DNA of 64,000 bases from Anaspis maculata (Eukaryota > Arthropoda > Insecta > Coleoptera > Scraptiidae), in the NCBI GenBank assembly GCA_949128115.1, contig OX421961.1, positions 80,769,277 to 80,833,276 on the forward strand, written 5' to 3'. The notes beneath the pieces are model-generated. The model was given only the letters and a program-made list of their open reading frames with translations. It was not told the DNA's origin and did not search any database. The translations under genes and the position numbers were made by a program. Shown piece by piece: positions 35,089-46,628 of this stretch. Each line of letters opens with the position of its first letter. The stretch's first letter is position 1.

Positions 35089-36398
35089 TTGGCGAAAATC
35101 TTTTCCGCGTGGTGGCGCTGTACGCAATAAAACATGGTGGCCCAAGAGGCCTTGACAAATAGGTAGTAAACGCAGTGCGCATTTACATCACAGCAGCTGT
35201 CAACAGTGATAGCTGTCAGTGAAAGCGTAACAGTGGGCGCCTACTCTGTGCAGTGGGCTAAGAACTGGGGCTCGTTGGGAATGGAGTTTCGTTGCAGTAT
35301 CTCTAACTTATTTTTGTTTTAGAAAATGCCGATAATACAGATTCATTTGCCCAATATTTATGGTCATGTTGGTGACCAAATCAGCCCCCTCTCGACAAAG
35401 TGCGAAGAAGTGATTGAGGTAGGTCATTTAATCGTGTGTGGGGTGACTGGGGCTCACTGCGACTGAGACTCTTGTGCTTTGTTATGTCTCATAAATGGAT
35501 AATTGAAAACCATTTGGAGGCTAGGTTCTGTGGCCCAGTTGTTAGAACAGTGTTGTGAACTCGTGAAGCCATCTCCGATAAGCCAGTGAGAGCAGCCGAA
35601 GAGCCTGGAGATCAACGCCAGCGGTATTGAGAGAAGATACCTGGCCTGCAAATCAGAATCCGTCACTCGCCTCATCAGTTCAGATTTAGAACAACTTAAT
35701 CGATATGAAAATATTTTCCATTGTAGAAACACTAACATCAACCGATGAGCTATGATTAAACTTATGATTGAAGAATACTCAATTATTTTTGATAAACTAT
35801 GATTTTTATTATTCTAGACAGCGGTAAATGCTTATTAGCTACTGAAATTTTACTTCACAGTCAATGTAATAGTCGTACGATTACTCCAAAAGAATGTTCA
35901 TCTTTCTGGCCTAAACAATAATTATTGTTGGCTCATTTTCGTGATGCGTCCTGATGTACCTATGCCTTGTCTTGTGGGGGCTTAGTATTTCCACCTTGTG
36001 TGCAAGGGGCTCACACAACTCAACATCTGTAACGTAAATAAGCATTTCAGAGATTGCATTTTTCGGCCAGCATTTCACCAACTTACGTATCGGCTTTTGC
36101 TGCTGCATTGTGCATTGTGTCCATCGGCGTATACTAATGCAGTAATTCAAGTCAAATTACAACACTCACTCGCTCACATTCACGACGATGTGAAAAACAA
36201 GGAAGACAAAAAAATTTAATTATTTTTCAACTGTCAAAACTGTCAATATTTTCATGATTTGGAGTGGGCACTGTCAACTGTCGAGTGCTACTGCGCTACT
36301 GCGCTGGGCTGTGCGCTGGGTACCTATTTGTCAAGGCCCCTTGGGCCACCATGTTTGACTGCGTTCAGCGCCTTCTGGTGGCCGCTGATTTTCGCCAA
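35089..36398. mobile_element. TIR element, ends TTGGCGAAAATC, TA duplication
   Basis: Arms of about 77 bp pair at 35,089-35,165 and 36,322-36,398 (GCGCTG, AACATGGTGGCCCAAG and GGCCTTGACAAATAG blocks) and TA flanks both ends. The interior (1.15 kb) has no transposase but contains an exon-like segment. Confidence 0.8.
35324..35419 (+). other. Exon-like segment inside the TIR element
   Basis: A pyrimidine-rich acceptor (tttttgttttag) is followed by 96 nt (32 codons) open in phase 0, starting AAA-ATG, and then a consensus donor (gtaggt). The peptide MPIIQIHLPNIYGHVG is not one I recognise. It does not fit the phase of the host gene's exon B (a stop arises). It may be a captured host exon; no partner exon was found. 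Confidence 0.3.
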
Positions 36399-36416
36399 TA
36401 GTATAGTATATAGTCT

Positions 36417-36597
36417 AATGCTCAGTTTATGATGAGCGATACCCGGCGGAGCGGAGCTGAGCTGAGCGATTTTTTTGCCTAGGCCAATTACGATGCGGGG
36501 ACGTGACATCATGAATGGACAGGATTGGTCCAGACAAAAAAAAAAATCGCTCAGCTCAGCTCCGCTCCGCCGGGTATCGCTCATCATAAACTAAGCA
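36417..36597. mobile_element. Hairpin MITE inserted in the non-LTR element's 3' coding end
   Basis: About 60-bp arms pair almost perfectly (GATGAGCGATACCCGGCGGA and GCGGAGCTGAGCTGAGCGAT) around a loop of about 60 bp; ends AATGCTYAGTTTATG. Confidence 0.85.
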
Positions 36598-36996
36598 TTT
36601 AGTGCGTAAAATGTAGAAAACTTCATCAAATGATTTTTGTGATGGAAGTGTAGCTAAAATTGAGCTTACATTTCCTCTTTGAATTTCCAGACTGATCTTT
36701 TGTTTTAAAAACTCCGTCGACCGAGGCTCTTTGGTCTTGTCAAAAAATTTTCGTCCAATTTCGGAAGCAAAAGATTTTGCCGAAGGACCCCAGGAACCTA
36801 ACGTTTCAACACCAAAAGGGCAAACCACAAAACGATCCGTTAAATCGGAATATTTTTCAACCTTCCTCAGTTCAGCAATAGCTGCCATCTTTCCGCCTTC
36901 CTTCGATGAAACCGCAATATTGCTTTGACACATCGTGTCGCAACAAGTGGCATCCCAGACTAGTTGTCGTCCATTCTTCCACGGAGCGTACGTCAT
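36556..36996 (-). pseudogene. R2-type restriction-like endonuclease domain of a non-LTR element
   Basis: Continues the upstream frame after a 1-nt shift that falls at the KRPDG motif. Seen: RPDGMTYAPWKNGR, LVWDATCCDT, AELRKVEKYSDL and CPFGVETLGSWG. The PD, then D about 15 residues on, pattern after an upstream CCHC knuckle is the layout of the restriction-like endonuclease in R2/R4/NeSL-group elements, which nicks target DNA. The last residues (from about 36,597) come from the inserted MITE, so the true C-terminus is lost. Confidence 0.7.
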
Positions 36997-39435
36997 TCCG
37001 TCAGGTCGCTTTCCGTCATTTCGACATATTCCGGGGGTTCTAGAAGTGATGGTACTCGTGCCGACTTCAAAGCACGTCGAAATAAATCATTGATTGCTAC
37101 ATGTCGACTAAGGCGGCCTGTTGACGTTTTGTTGCATTCTAAGCCATGGTACCCAAATTCGTCGACTCTCTCTCCACATAGACACTGGTGGCTTTCACAA
37201 ATTTTGCTGCCCAAACGTAACCCTATCGCTACAGCTACTCCTATCGCTATACGGAAACTAACGTCATCTAACAAAGTACCTAAAGTAGCGGTCGGTAAAG
37301 CGTTCAGAAATGCTCCAGATTCTTCACAGGCTCCGGCTAATAATCGAGCTTTTTCAAGAGGATTGTTTTCAGCAGATGTCCTCAAGGTATCAAAACGTTT
37401 CTGGAATATTGGGTTTGTCCATTCGAGCTGCGAGTTTCTGTTGACAATAACTGATTCGTCCACGTTGCTATTGCGACTCCACAGTTCTAAGGCTTGAGAT
37501 ATGTACGACGAAACATTGAATGATTGAGTCACATTTGCAGTCAGATCTTCGGTCAAGGCACTGACGTAGTGAACCGATGCCAGAAAGGCAGGGACGGCTA
37601 GTTCTACTGAACGGCAGATGCCTAAACCAGAAAATCTACCAGGCAATGACGCTATCGCCCATGTAGGTTCGTCCATTTTGGTGTTGGTTACCATTTCCAC
37701 GGCCAGACGAAGCTGATCATCAAACAATTGAAGATGGTCGCTGTGTTTGAAAGCCGGGCTTGTTCGCAGTATGTAAAGCACTTTGGGTAGACTATAACAA
37801 TGGTGGAGGAGATAAAAAGCTTGTTGTGCTGCCAGGTACTTTAGACGAGATGTTATCAGCTGTAGTTCGTTAGTTTTCTTTAAGATAACGGGCGGTATAG
37901 CTTCATCTGTGATAGGACTTCCTAGGAGAGTCAGGTCTTCACGATTTATAAACTTGATGTTTTCATTGAAGTGTTTGAACCTGTTTTGTATTTCACGGCG
38001 TTCATGTGAACTTCCTCCGGAAACGAATAGTTCGCATTTCGAACAATTTAGCTCTAAACCATAAATATTGCTTGATGTTGTGATTGTTTCTAAATCATTC
38101 ATGACATAGATTGAGTGCCGAAGTTAAACTTTCTACTAAAGGTGTAATTGCTAGACAGAAACTTAGGGGGCCAAGAGGGTCTCCTTGTTGAACACCCCAT
38201 GATGAGTTCAATGTATTTTCGTTGAATTTCAACTGGGTTACTTTACCATAAGTCTGGTAGAAATAGGGGTAATAGGCAGGTATACATTCCTTTACAGCTT
38301 GTAACAATTTTGTGCGACTTAGGCAGTTGAAGGCGTTACGGAAATCCAATTTCAACAGCACTTGGCAAGTTTCACTGCAACTTCCATTGATGAAAAAACG
38401 AGTAGCGTGGACCAATGCTTCAGCCCCTCCTTTTGTCCCATATCCTAGCTGATAAGGCCGTAATTTCTCGCCAACAACCATCTGCATACGGTTGCTAATT
38501 ATTTTACCAGCTATTCTACGAAACGTGTTACCAACAGCTATGGGCCTGATTCCTCCATCTTTTTTACGTAGGGCAATTAAAGATGCACCGTATAATTGGC
38601 AACACACGGTTTCACATATTTTTCCTTGGAACATCAAGTTTACAATTTTTGCAATTGAATCCAAAAGGCGTTCGGCGGATTCCCCATTAGAAGCAGTGGT
38701 GAGATCCTTCAAATGCTGGGATCGTAAGCCGTCCCAAGAGCCAGCTGATCCATTTGGAAAAGATTTCAATGCCTTTCGAACTTCTTTCTTTGAGACTAGC
38801 AGGGACTGAACGATTGTTGTTGTGTTTGACAAAACGGCAGTTGATTCTTCAGCTGTAACTGACGGGGCTGGATATATCGTGCCTTCCGGAGCAATAGGAT
38901 GCTTGGACTGTAGCTGGTCTAATGTTTCCTGATTGTTGGGAGCAATAGTGTCTTGAGAAGATAAAACGCGAACAGCTCCTTTTACGTCTTCATCCGCTAG
39001 TTTTGCTTCCACTCTTCTTTTCAAAGTTTCAGCATTTGATTCAGGTAGTTTTCTATCACTGGATGTAGCTCTGTATTCATCCACTTGTGGTAAGTTGATT
39101 AAAGATGTTTTCTCGAAAGAAGCTAATCCCCTCCGTATTAAAGACGTTAACGATTCTTTGCGTTCAAACTTTACTGGTAAACCAAGAACTTGATGCGAGA
39201 AAATGAAAAGTCTGTTCCAGGATGTTTGGTCATTGTTTTTCACACAACGGTATAATGTATCTGCCAATAAGTCAGCAGTTTGTAACCTTGCACTCTTGGG
39301 AATTCGTCGCATCACACGGGTTTTTTGGAGAGGAGAAAACTGATCCATGTAATCAACTGTCAATTTGGGTACACCTGAGGGTTCACCAAGTCCTCTTGGT
39401 ACATTCTTCAGCAATCTTGCCGCAGTATTTCTCAC
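36993..39435 (-). pseudogene. RT of the RLE non-LTR element, catalytic YxDD deleted
   Basis: 39,435-38,095 (446 residues) runs from the zinc-finger linker through RT motifs: LRKKDGGIRPIAVGN, RPYQLGYGTKGGAEA, LKLDFRNAFNCLSR and SSWGVQQGDPLGPLSF. It stops at LCHE where the family should have the YLDD loop. 38,102-36,993 resumes at MNDLETI and continues through the thumb to a CCHC knuckle (CLCGERVDEFGYHGLEC) and RHVAINDLFRRAL. Thus a small deletion with frameshift at about 38,098-38,110 removes the catalytic aspartates. Otherwise the reading frames are long and well kept, suggesting few inactivating events. Confidence 0.8.
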
Positions 39436-40006
39436 GCACTTGTCGCTTTTTTGATGGAGCTTTAACCCGTGTAACCTCTGGCAGACTTGACCACAACTAG
39501 TGCACTCCAGTCCTGCTGCAGCGGAGGTCTGTGATTCTGATGTTGGAATCGCTGCATTTAAAACTGGTGAAGTATTGTTGTAGTGGCATCATCCAATGAA
39601 GGTTGGTTAATTGTTGATATCTTGCTGTTATTGTTGTTTTTACAGCTTTTGACACTGTCGTTTTTGACATTGTCCGGATTGTCGTCGTTTTCAGAACTGC
39701 TGTCGTCCGTATATTTATATGTTGGCCGAAAATTCAAGCTGTAGGCATGAAATGGAGGCAGTCGTGATTCTCAACTGCCTTTGCGTTGAAACTTGAATTG
39801 GAATCTATGATGGCTGACACTTTGGCTGAAGTTGATTTAAAGCCGTTCGCATGTATTCTGGTTAGATGTATCTTCAATCCTTTTTTCCCTTTGAATGTGC
39901 TGCTACAGGTATCACATTTGTATTGTTCTTGAGAATTTTCTTCTTGTGTTTCTCCATAATTTGGGTGACTTTTGAACGAGTTCCGTAACAGTGACTTTTC
40001 TGACAT
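39436..40006 (-). pseudogene. N-terminal zinc-finger region of the RLE non-LTR element
   Basis: The 40,006-39,734 frame has a C2H2 finger (YKCDTCSSTFKGKKGLKIHL, then TRIH). After frame breaks at about 39,740 and 39,555, a second finger, C2HC (CTSCGQVCQRLHGLKLHQKS, then DKC), leads without a break into the RT frame; the Met at 39,435 is therefore not the real start. Such fingers bind target DNA in R2-like elements. Confidence 0.75.
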
Positions 40007-40075
40007 TTGTCGTTTTTTTTTTAAAGTTAGGAATTAGAAAGTTAGAAACTCATTGTGAATAAAATATGTTTTTCT

Positions 40076-41660
40076 AGATGTCATTCCTCAGAGGGGGCAA
40101 CGCCAGGCGCCCTATTTCTAGCAGGGAGTTGATAACGCCTCCATTCCGACCATTCCAGCTGTGGCGATTTGTTGAATTTCGCATGTACAATGAAATAATC
40201 AATTTAAAAGTCGAACAGTTATAAAATATACGTTACGTACTGATGCTGCTGAGTGATGCCGAAAGTTTTTTTTTATGAAATAGCCTTCATTGTGCCACAA
40301 CCTCAACAATAGAACTAAAATAGCGCCTAAAGTGTCTTCCATTATGTTCCCCATTTTAAATCCCCCCAGGGACAATTGCACTCTATAAATTTCATCCTCG
40401 CGCGCACTAATTCAAAATGGATAAAAAAGCATCATGATGAATGTATTTATCAAAACACAAATCAGGACATGCATAACGGCTTTGTCTCCGTTACCAATTG
40501 TTATTTGACCGAATTAAAGCGTCCTTGGTGTTTGACTGCTATCTAAAATTTCCGGCGCTGAAGTTTTACGCCGCACAATTCGAAATTCATAACGTTGAAA
40601 AACGAGTGATAATCCCCTCACGGGCGTGAGGCTCAGTAGCGCATTTTCTTTCTGGTGGATCTGCATAACTAGTGATGAACAAGTTTTCCGAAAATCAGTT
40701 GACTTATGAGAAAGTCGATATGGCAAGTCAAGATGGCAGCGAATCGTAAAACCAGCCTCAAAACCATGAATAATTACATAGACACGAGTTTTCCATACTT
40801 TATCGAAATCGGTTTGCTAGTAGTGGTTCTTGTATTTGCCGTGAAATTTTTGTTAGATATGCTTACTTTTTCGAACTAATTTGAACAAATTCCAAGGACG
40901 AAAACGAGCACAAGCAATGTTTTCTTGCGCGTTACGGATTCCCTAGAGCGGCCACCAGAAATAAATTCTTGAGAAAATTCTATAAAATTTTGTCACGAAA
41001 CGGTTTGCATTATTGTGTCTTTCAGCATCACCCCGTGGATGTCATGATACTTATATGTTATCCTCTCTAACTTTCGGCGAGTTTATGCAATTTGCATTCA
41101 TTCCGGAAATTAATAGGGCCCGTAACATTACATGACATGCTTTGTTTGCAATCATTCCCTTGATTAATATTAAATCTGTCAGTCCTACGCTTCGCTTGGA
41201 ACATATCCAGCCCACTCTATATTGGATTTTGAATGCGTATAGGTACGCCAGTTCCTCCGTCAGTTTTCAAGCAACGCACCTCATAGATTAAATAATTATT
41301 CACCCTAATCGTATTTCAAGGAGTCTTTAGAGAATCTCCCTTAATTATACGGTATAAACTGGGCTTGAGGATTTTATCCCAATCTTCGTCAGTCCTCTTT
41401 GAGAAAGATGCTTTATTCTCCGTTCAGCTTTAGCTCTAGATCTACCTAAATCCAAAAATCCCAATCCTCACTTTTATAATGAGGTAAATGTTGAAACTAC
41501 AATGCATTTGTGGTGTTGTTTTCGCCCGTCGTAGTCCGTACATGTCTATTGTTGCGAAAGATTGTTCATAGTTGACCAGTCGTCCTAAAAAATGTCGGTG
41601 TCGAGCTGAAATAGGTGAGTTCGATTAACGAAAGAGCGAACTTGATATACATATTAAAGC
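40076..41660. other. Stretch without recognised gene
   Basis: No exon, RNA gene or bounded element recognised. Confidence 0.4.
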
Positions 41661-41667
41661 TTTATAC

Positions 41668-41790
41668 GCAGGGTGCAGGGTATCAATATTTTTCTCTCAA
41701 AAGTAAAGGTGAAGAGATATAGTAATTTTGATGAGATCCCATCAAATGTTTGTCCACCTTGTTTCCATTTGTGTGGATTACCCCACATCC
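41668..41790 (+). repeat. Dispersed repeat, copy 2
   Basis: Same-orientation copy of the repeat at 10,150-10,275. Confidence 0.75.
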
Positions 41791-42769
41791 TTTAGATCAT
41801 CACAGCCCCGTTTCTCTAATTTTTGTCAAGGGTTGTTATATTCACAAAGTTCGAAAGCTGTATCTCCCAAACGATGGAATATAAAGACAATTATTTTTTT
41901 AAATCTTCATCGCGATACTATCCTGAACATTTCAACATTACAGGATGTTTTGAAATCATCCCTCTATACAAAATTTTGAACATGTGAGCATTTTTATCCC
42001 TTTTCAATATTCTAACATCACTCGTAACATTCGAAGGTGCCCAAAATTGTCCCCCGCATTCCCCAAAAATCATCCCCCTGATAACTAACGACATGCATTC
42101 CTTTCAGAGTTTTGGCAAGTCTTATCTCAACAGTCCCATTGAACGTATGATACGTCCATGATCTTTCTTTGTCCACCACTGTGTAGGCCAGTCAACCTGG
42201 CTCAAAAAGTGTCTTATATTTACAAAACGTATAGGTACTCTGGTTGAATTTTTGCATACACCTAGGGAATCCCCCACAGAGCCCCGAACCGCGAAAATCC
42301 ACCAAAATTTCCTTGAGCTTTCCGAGATAAGGGTGTTTTTCTATATTTCGGTTGCTATTGGTTGAATTTCGTTTTTCTTTTTTTTTGAAATGTTCAGAAA
42401 AATATTTGGAACAAGTTGTGTTCAGAACTTTTCAATAACTTGTTGAGAAAAAGTGCCAGAAGCCGAAAACCGTCGTTTTTAGGGGTGTTTTTTTTTTTAC
42501 AATTTTCTATCTGCTTTTCTATGATAGTTATGGAAAAAATTCCCAACAAAAGTTGTAGCTCCTGTAAGTCCCTACAAGTTTCAACCAAAAATTTTCTTGT
42601 GCCGCGAAAATTCTGCCCGCCCCAGAGGGCGCTAAAGTCAACCTCGTTTGGAAAATATCTCCAGGTGTAGGGGCATCGATTCCCCTATCGTGTGGGGATC
42701 TAAAGGCCAAATTCTCATTCATGTTCGTACTTACTTTACTAATAATTGATGAATAACAAAACTTTTGTA
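41791..42769. other. Stretch without recognised gene
   Basis: AT-rich, no exon recognised. T runs at about 42,378-42,388 and 42,489-42,498. Confidence 0.4.
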
Positions 42770-44841
42770 CAGGGTGACTTTTTTGAAAAGGACCCACCCC
42801 CGATATTTCGCTGTACAAATTTTTCCTGGGAAAAAAAAACCCGGAACAGGTCGATTTTTATTTCGAGAGGGACATCTAAGACACGTGATGACAAATTTTT
42901 ATCTTCAGCCCTTCGCCCCCACCCCACCCTATTTTAAAGTTTCAAACGGCATCACCTACCTTGTGATACATCAAATTGAAGGTAATGAAATTCCCTTTCT
43001 GTCAAACATATTTTAAATTGTCCCGAATCACCCCTCCAACCCCTTTCAAAATTCTCTCATTGTTAATGCAGGAAAGTTTCTCCCTCATCATTACGTAACT
43101 CCCGATTCTTGAGTATCAGATTTTCCAGTAGAAACAGGTCGATTTTTATTTCGAAGGGGACACCTACAACATGTAGTGTCACATTTTCATCTTCAACCCC
43201 CTCACTTGGACTCCGTCCCACTTTAAAATTTCAAATAGCTTACCTATATGTGATACATCAAAATGAAGGTAATAGAATAGTCTTTCTGTCAAACAAATCT
43301 GAAAAGTTTTCATTAAGTCACTTTCAACCCTTCTCAAAATGATCTTTGTTTATAAATTAGAGGGAAGTTTTTTCTCTTATTAACTCCAATAGGACATCCA
43401 GGACACTTATTGCCAAATTTTTATCTCCAACAAAGTGTAGAGGAGTAGGGGGTGGTTTAGAATATTTGAAATAATTTTTCTCAGGATGAAAATTTTATCA
43501 TCTTTATCACAAGAATCACAAGATAGATAATGCCATTTGAAATTTGAAAGTAGAGTAGGGTGGGGGCGAAGAGGTTGAAGATAAAAATTTGACAATACGT
43601 GTTCTAGGTGTCCTCTTCGAAATAAAAATCGACATGTTTTTACTGGAAAATTCGAAACTCAAGGATCGGGAGTTAGGTAATGAGGAAGAAACTTTCCTGC
43701 AATAACAATGAGAGAATTTTGAAAGGGGTTGGAGGGGTGATTCGAGACAATTTCAAATATCTTCGACAGAAAGGGAATTTTATTACATTCAATTTGATGT
43801 ATCACAAGGTAGGTGATGCCATTTGAAATTTTTAAATAGGGTGAGGTGAGGGCGAAGGGTTGAAGATAAAAATTTGTCATCACATGTCTTAGATGGCCCT
43901 CTCGAAATAAAAGTCGACCTGTTTTTACTGGAAAATCTGATACTCAAGAATCGGGAGTTAATGTGTATTTCGCGATGGTGTATCCGGTGATTTCATACAA
44001 TATAATTGTGTGGGGATGCGGTGGTACTATTGAGAGACTTTTTGTACTACAAAAAAGAGTAGTGCGCAACATCTTCGGCATGAGGCCTAGGGAGACCTGT
44101 CGGGGGGTTTTCAGAGACAGTGGCATACTGACGGTGACTTGTATTTACCTGTATAAATTATTAACTCATATATATCAGAACAGAAGGGGGCTGACGTTGC
44201 ATAGTGACAAGCATGAGTATCTGACAAGAAACAGGGCTAAGATATGTGTCGACAAAGTAAATAGGGCACTAACAAAGAGATCACCCAAATATGCTGGAAG
44301 CGCATATTTTAATAAGCTGCCTTCGCACATAGCCAACCTTACAACGTTAACAGAATTTAAAACAAACCTTAAAGTATACCTTACCAAGAACTGTTTTTAT
44401 ACTCTCAATGAGTACATGGCAACCTAAAGCCAGACCAGAAGAAATATTCGATATAAATATGCATTCGTGGAGTCAGTCCACTGCTGTGATATGCTTGTTA
44501 TTGTTGATGTTAATGTTTTTGTCCATATTCTGTCTATTTCTTCGTGTATCTATTTATTATTTTTTGTAGACCTATGTATATACCATTTACCTTGAAAACT
44601 GACGTGGCTGTGATTTCAATGAAGTAATCTTTGAGCTGAATAAATTATTTATTTTATTTATTTATTTATTAGGTAATGAGGGAGAAACTTTCCTGCAATA
44701 ACAATGAGAGAATTTTGAAAGGGGTTGGAGGGGTGATTCGAGACAATTTCAAATATGTTTGACAGAAAGGGAATTTTATCACCTTCAATTTGATGTATCA
44801 CAAGGTAGGTGATGCCATTTGAAATTTTAAAATAGGTTTAA
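42770..44841. repeat. Palindromic array of about 285-bp units, interrupted by a LINE tail
   Basis: Units with ACAGGTCGATTTTTATTTCG occur in direct orientation at about 42,845 and 43,132 (about 287 bp apart) with a partial third near 43,390. The same units follow in inverted orientation ending near 43,640 and 43,930, with a further inverted partial at 44,672-44,841. The centre of symmetry is near 43,430. The left outer end starts ACAGGGTGAC, a transposon-like terminus; the right outer end is truncated. Confidence 0.8.
43965..44671 (+). mobile_element. CR1/jockey-type LINE, 3' fragment
   Basis: A 5'-truncated copy. It encodes the C-terminal tail of a non-LTR RT protein (YFAMVYPVISYNIIVWG, LQKRVVRNIFG, then NKLPSHI) with stop at about 44,427, followed by a 3' UTR and a (TTTA)n tail at about 44,640-44,671. 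It sits exactly within one inverted unit of the surrounding array. Confidence 0.85.
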
Positions 44842-45890
44842 ACTATGTGCATACCTATCTATCGAGAACTTATTTGAATACCATAGACTCAACAGGAAAA
44901 TAGGAATAAAAAATTAAATTGAATGGATGAACTGCCAATTAAAAGGATCGCCGAAAGTTAATAAGCCCAAAGAATGTTCCAGCCTTCCTCGCTGGTCGAC
45001 TAGTTTTTCCAGCCGCGCAACTTTTGCGCCATTGTCAGCTATATTATGATCCTTTTAGTCCTAATTTCCTGCTGCAGCGCTACATTTCGCTTATTATACG
45101 ATGTCGTCGACTGGAAACTGAAAACACCTCTTGGCAAGTTCCCATTCATTAAAACTTTATTACTGGTTCAGCAAAATCTGAATCTGCATAGAACATACTC
45201 ACCGCACGATTCTTTCTCCCAATTGCGGCCTTGCGACGAACCAATTCGAAATTTATTGCATCACATCAGTTCAAAACTTGGAGTAGTAATAAAGCGAAAA
45301 AATAAGCTGGATTGTGATTGTCAACGGTTTGGGCTCGGGGCACACTCTGCTTCGTTAACAGTGTGGCACGTTCAGTGGAAAATAAAAAATAAAAAGAGCC
45401 TTGAGCCAGCGCCACACAAAACATTATTGCTTATGCATTTCCAAGGGGAGGATTAACGTATGGTTTGTGTCAAACGAAGTAGGTTTGTATAGCTAAGCTA
45501 GCACGACCCCCGCTTATCCCCCAGAGGAGCTTCGTGATGACAGACATCATTTGAAGAAAAGCACGAGATCTTTACTTATGAAAGCACCAAGACGAAAAAT
45601 ATTTTGGTATACAGCCACAAGCTTCTCGTGACAGTTCGTATAATCAATTATCTCACAACTTATTACACATTCGAAGCAAGCTTTTTCAGTTCTATTTCAC
45701 TCAAATATTGCCCAGAGGCAACGTCAATTTTAATTTAATATGCGAATGATAATTCCCTTTAGGAATCGATAATGTGGATGGCAAAAGATACGGAATTAAT
45801 GGCTACTCTTTCAAGGCTGATTAATCGCATAGAAATGGAACATACCTACTTAGTACCCACATATTTGTCTCGTTGTCTGAATTGAAAGTA
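44842..45890. other. Stretch without recognised gene
   Basis: A 136-residue plus-strand open frame at 45,046-45,456 begins with a hydrophobic stretch (MILLVLISCCSATF), but I see no domain, paired splice sites or homology cue; coding status is doubtful. Confidence 0.35.
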
Positions 45891-46404
45891 CAGTAATGTA
45901 TGGATAATCCGAACCCTCTATAATCCGAACACCCCAATTCTGTAAAATGATATTTATAATTCGAACCCCTGTATCCTATAATCCGAACTGTTACTTATTT
46001 TTCTTTGTGCTGCCTTTCGAAAGAATACCGAACATTTTATGCGAGCTTGTAAGTCTCAGCTTTCATTGTAAGCTGTATTTGAACCATGTCTTCAACACGG
46101 AAGCATGTCACCTTGATCTTCAACAAAAAGCTGATATTTTGCGTCAATTGGAGTCTGGATGTTCATACGCTACCCTGGCAGTACGCTTCAATTGAATAAT
46201 ACGAAATAATTTGAAATTAACCTTTCATGGATAATTTGCATATTTCTTAATGCATATTCGCAGCATTTTGATGGTTGAACAAAATCTATAAACTGAACAC
46301 GTTCGGATTATAGATATAATTTAGTGTGAATGCTATAATCCGAACGTTTTGGTAATCCGAACGGGGTCTGCAAACTTTCTGTTCGGATTATCCAGACATT
46401 ACTG
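45891..46404 (+). mobile_element. Pogo/Tigger-like relic with CENP-B-type HTH remnant
   Basis: Ends CAGTAATGTATGGATAATCC and its mirror, flanked by TA (45,889-45,890; 46,405-46,406). ATAATCCGAAC recurs several times in both subterminal regions. The centre (46,086-46,195) encodes a broken N-terminal HTH of a pogo transposase: MSSTRKHVTL, then after a frameshift DLQQKADILRQLESG and YATLAVRFN. The catalytic domain is deleted. 514 bp in all. Confidence 0.85.
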
Positions 46405-46628
46405 TATAATAATGAAAAATGGATGAAGATCAAAAAACCTAATTTTACAAAATAGATAAAAAGCGATTTCCTGTGTATAAAAAATCAAAATAGGTACCAA
46501 TAAACTGGGCCAAAACCAGGGCCAAAATTGAAATGGACTACCCCGCAACGCGACACTCAGGCACTCTTCATTTCCTGCAAAAAAGTGGGACTGAAATTCG
46601 ATTTTACTCCCGCAAAAGTGGTTATTAT

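Larger units (their letters stand above)
36598..40010 (-). mobile_element. Zinc-finger, RLE-type non-LTR retrotransposon, inactive
   Basis: Reading 40,010 to 36,598: N-terminal zinc fingers, RT, CCHC knuckle, PD-type endonuclease. This single-protein order is that of the early-branching non-LTR groups (R2, R4, NeSL, Hero), which often choose specific targets. The 3' end is cut by a MITE and a TIR element. A short stretch beyond the 5' end (about 40,018-40,070) resembles the end of dispersed repeat A/B. Confidence 0.75.

Noticed and set aside
36964..37497. 177-residue plus-strand frame, and 38,492-38,809
   Set aside because: Antisense shadows of the RLE non-LTR retrotransposon protein.
45046..45456. 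136-residue frame with signal-peptide-like start
   Set aside because: No domain, no splice context, and composition like the surrounding non-coding DNA; kept only as a note on the stretch.
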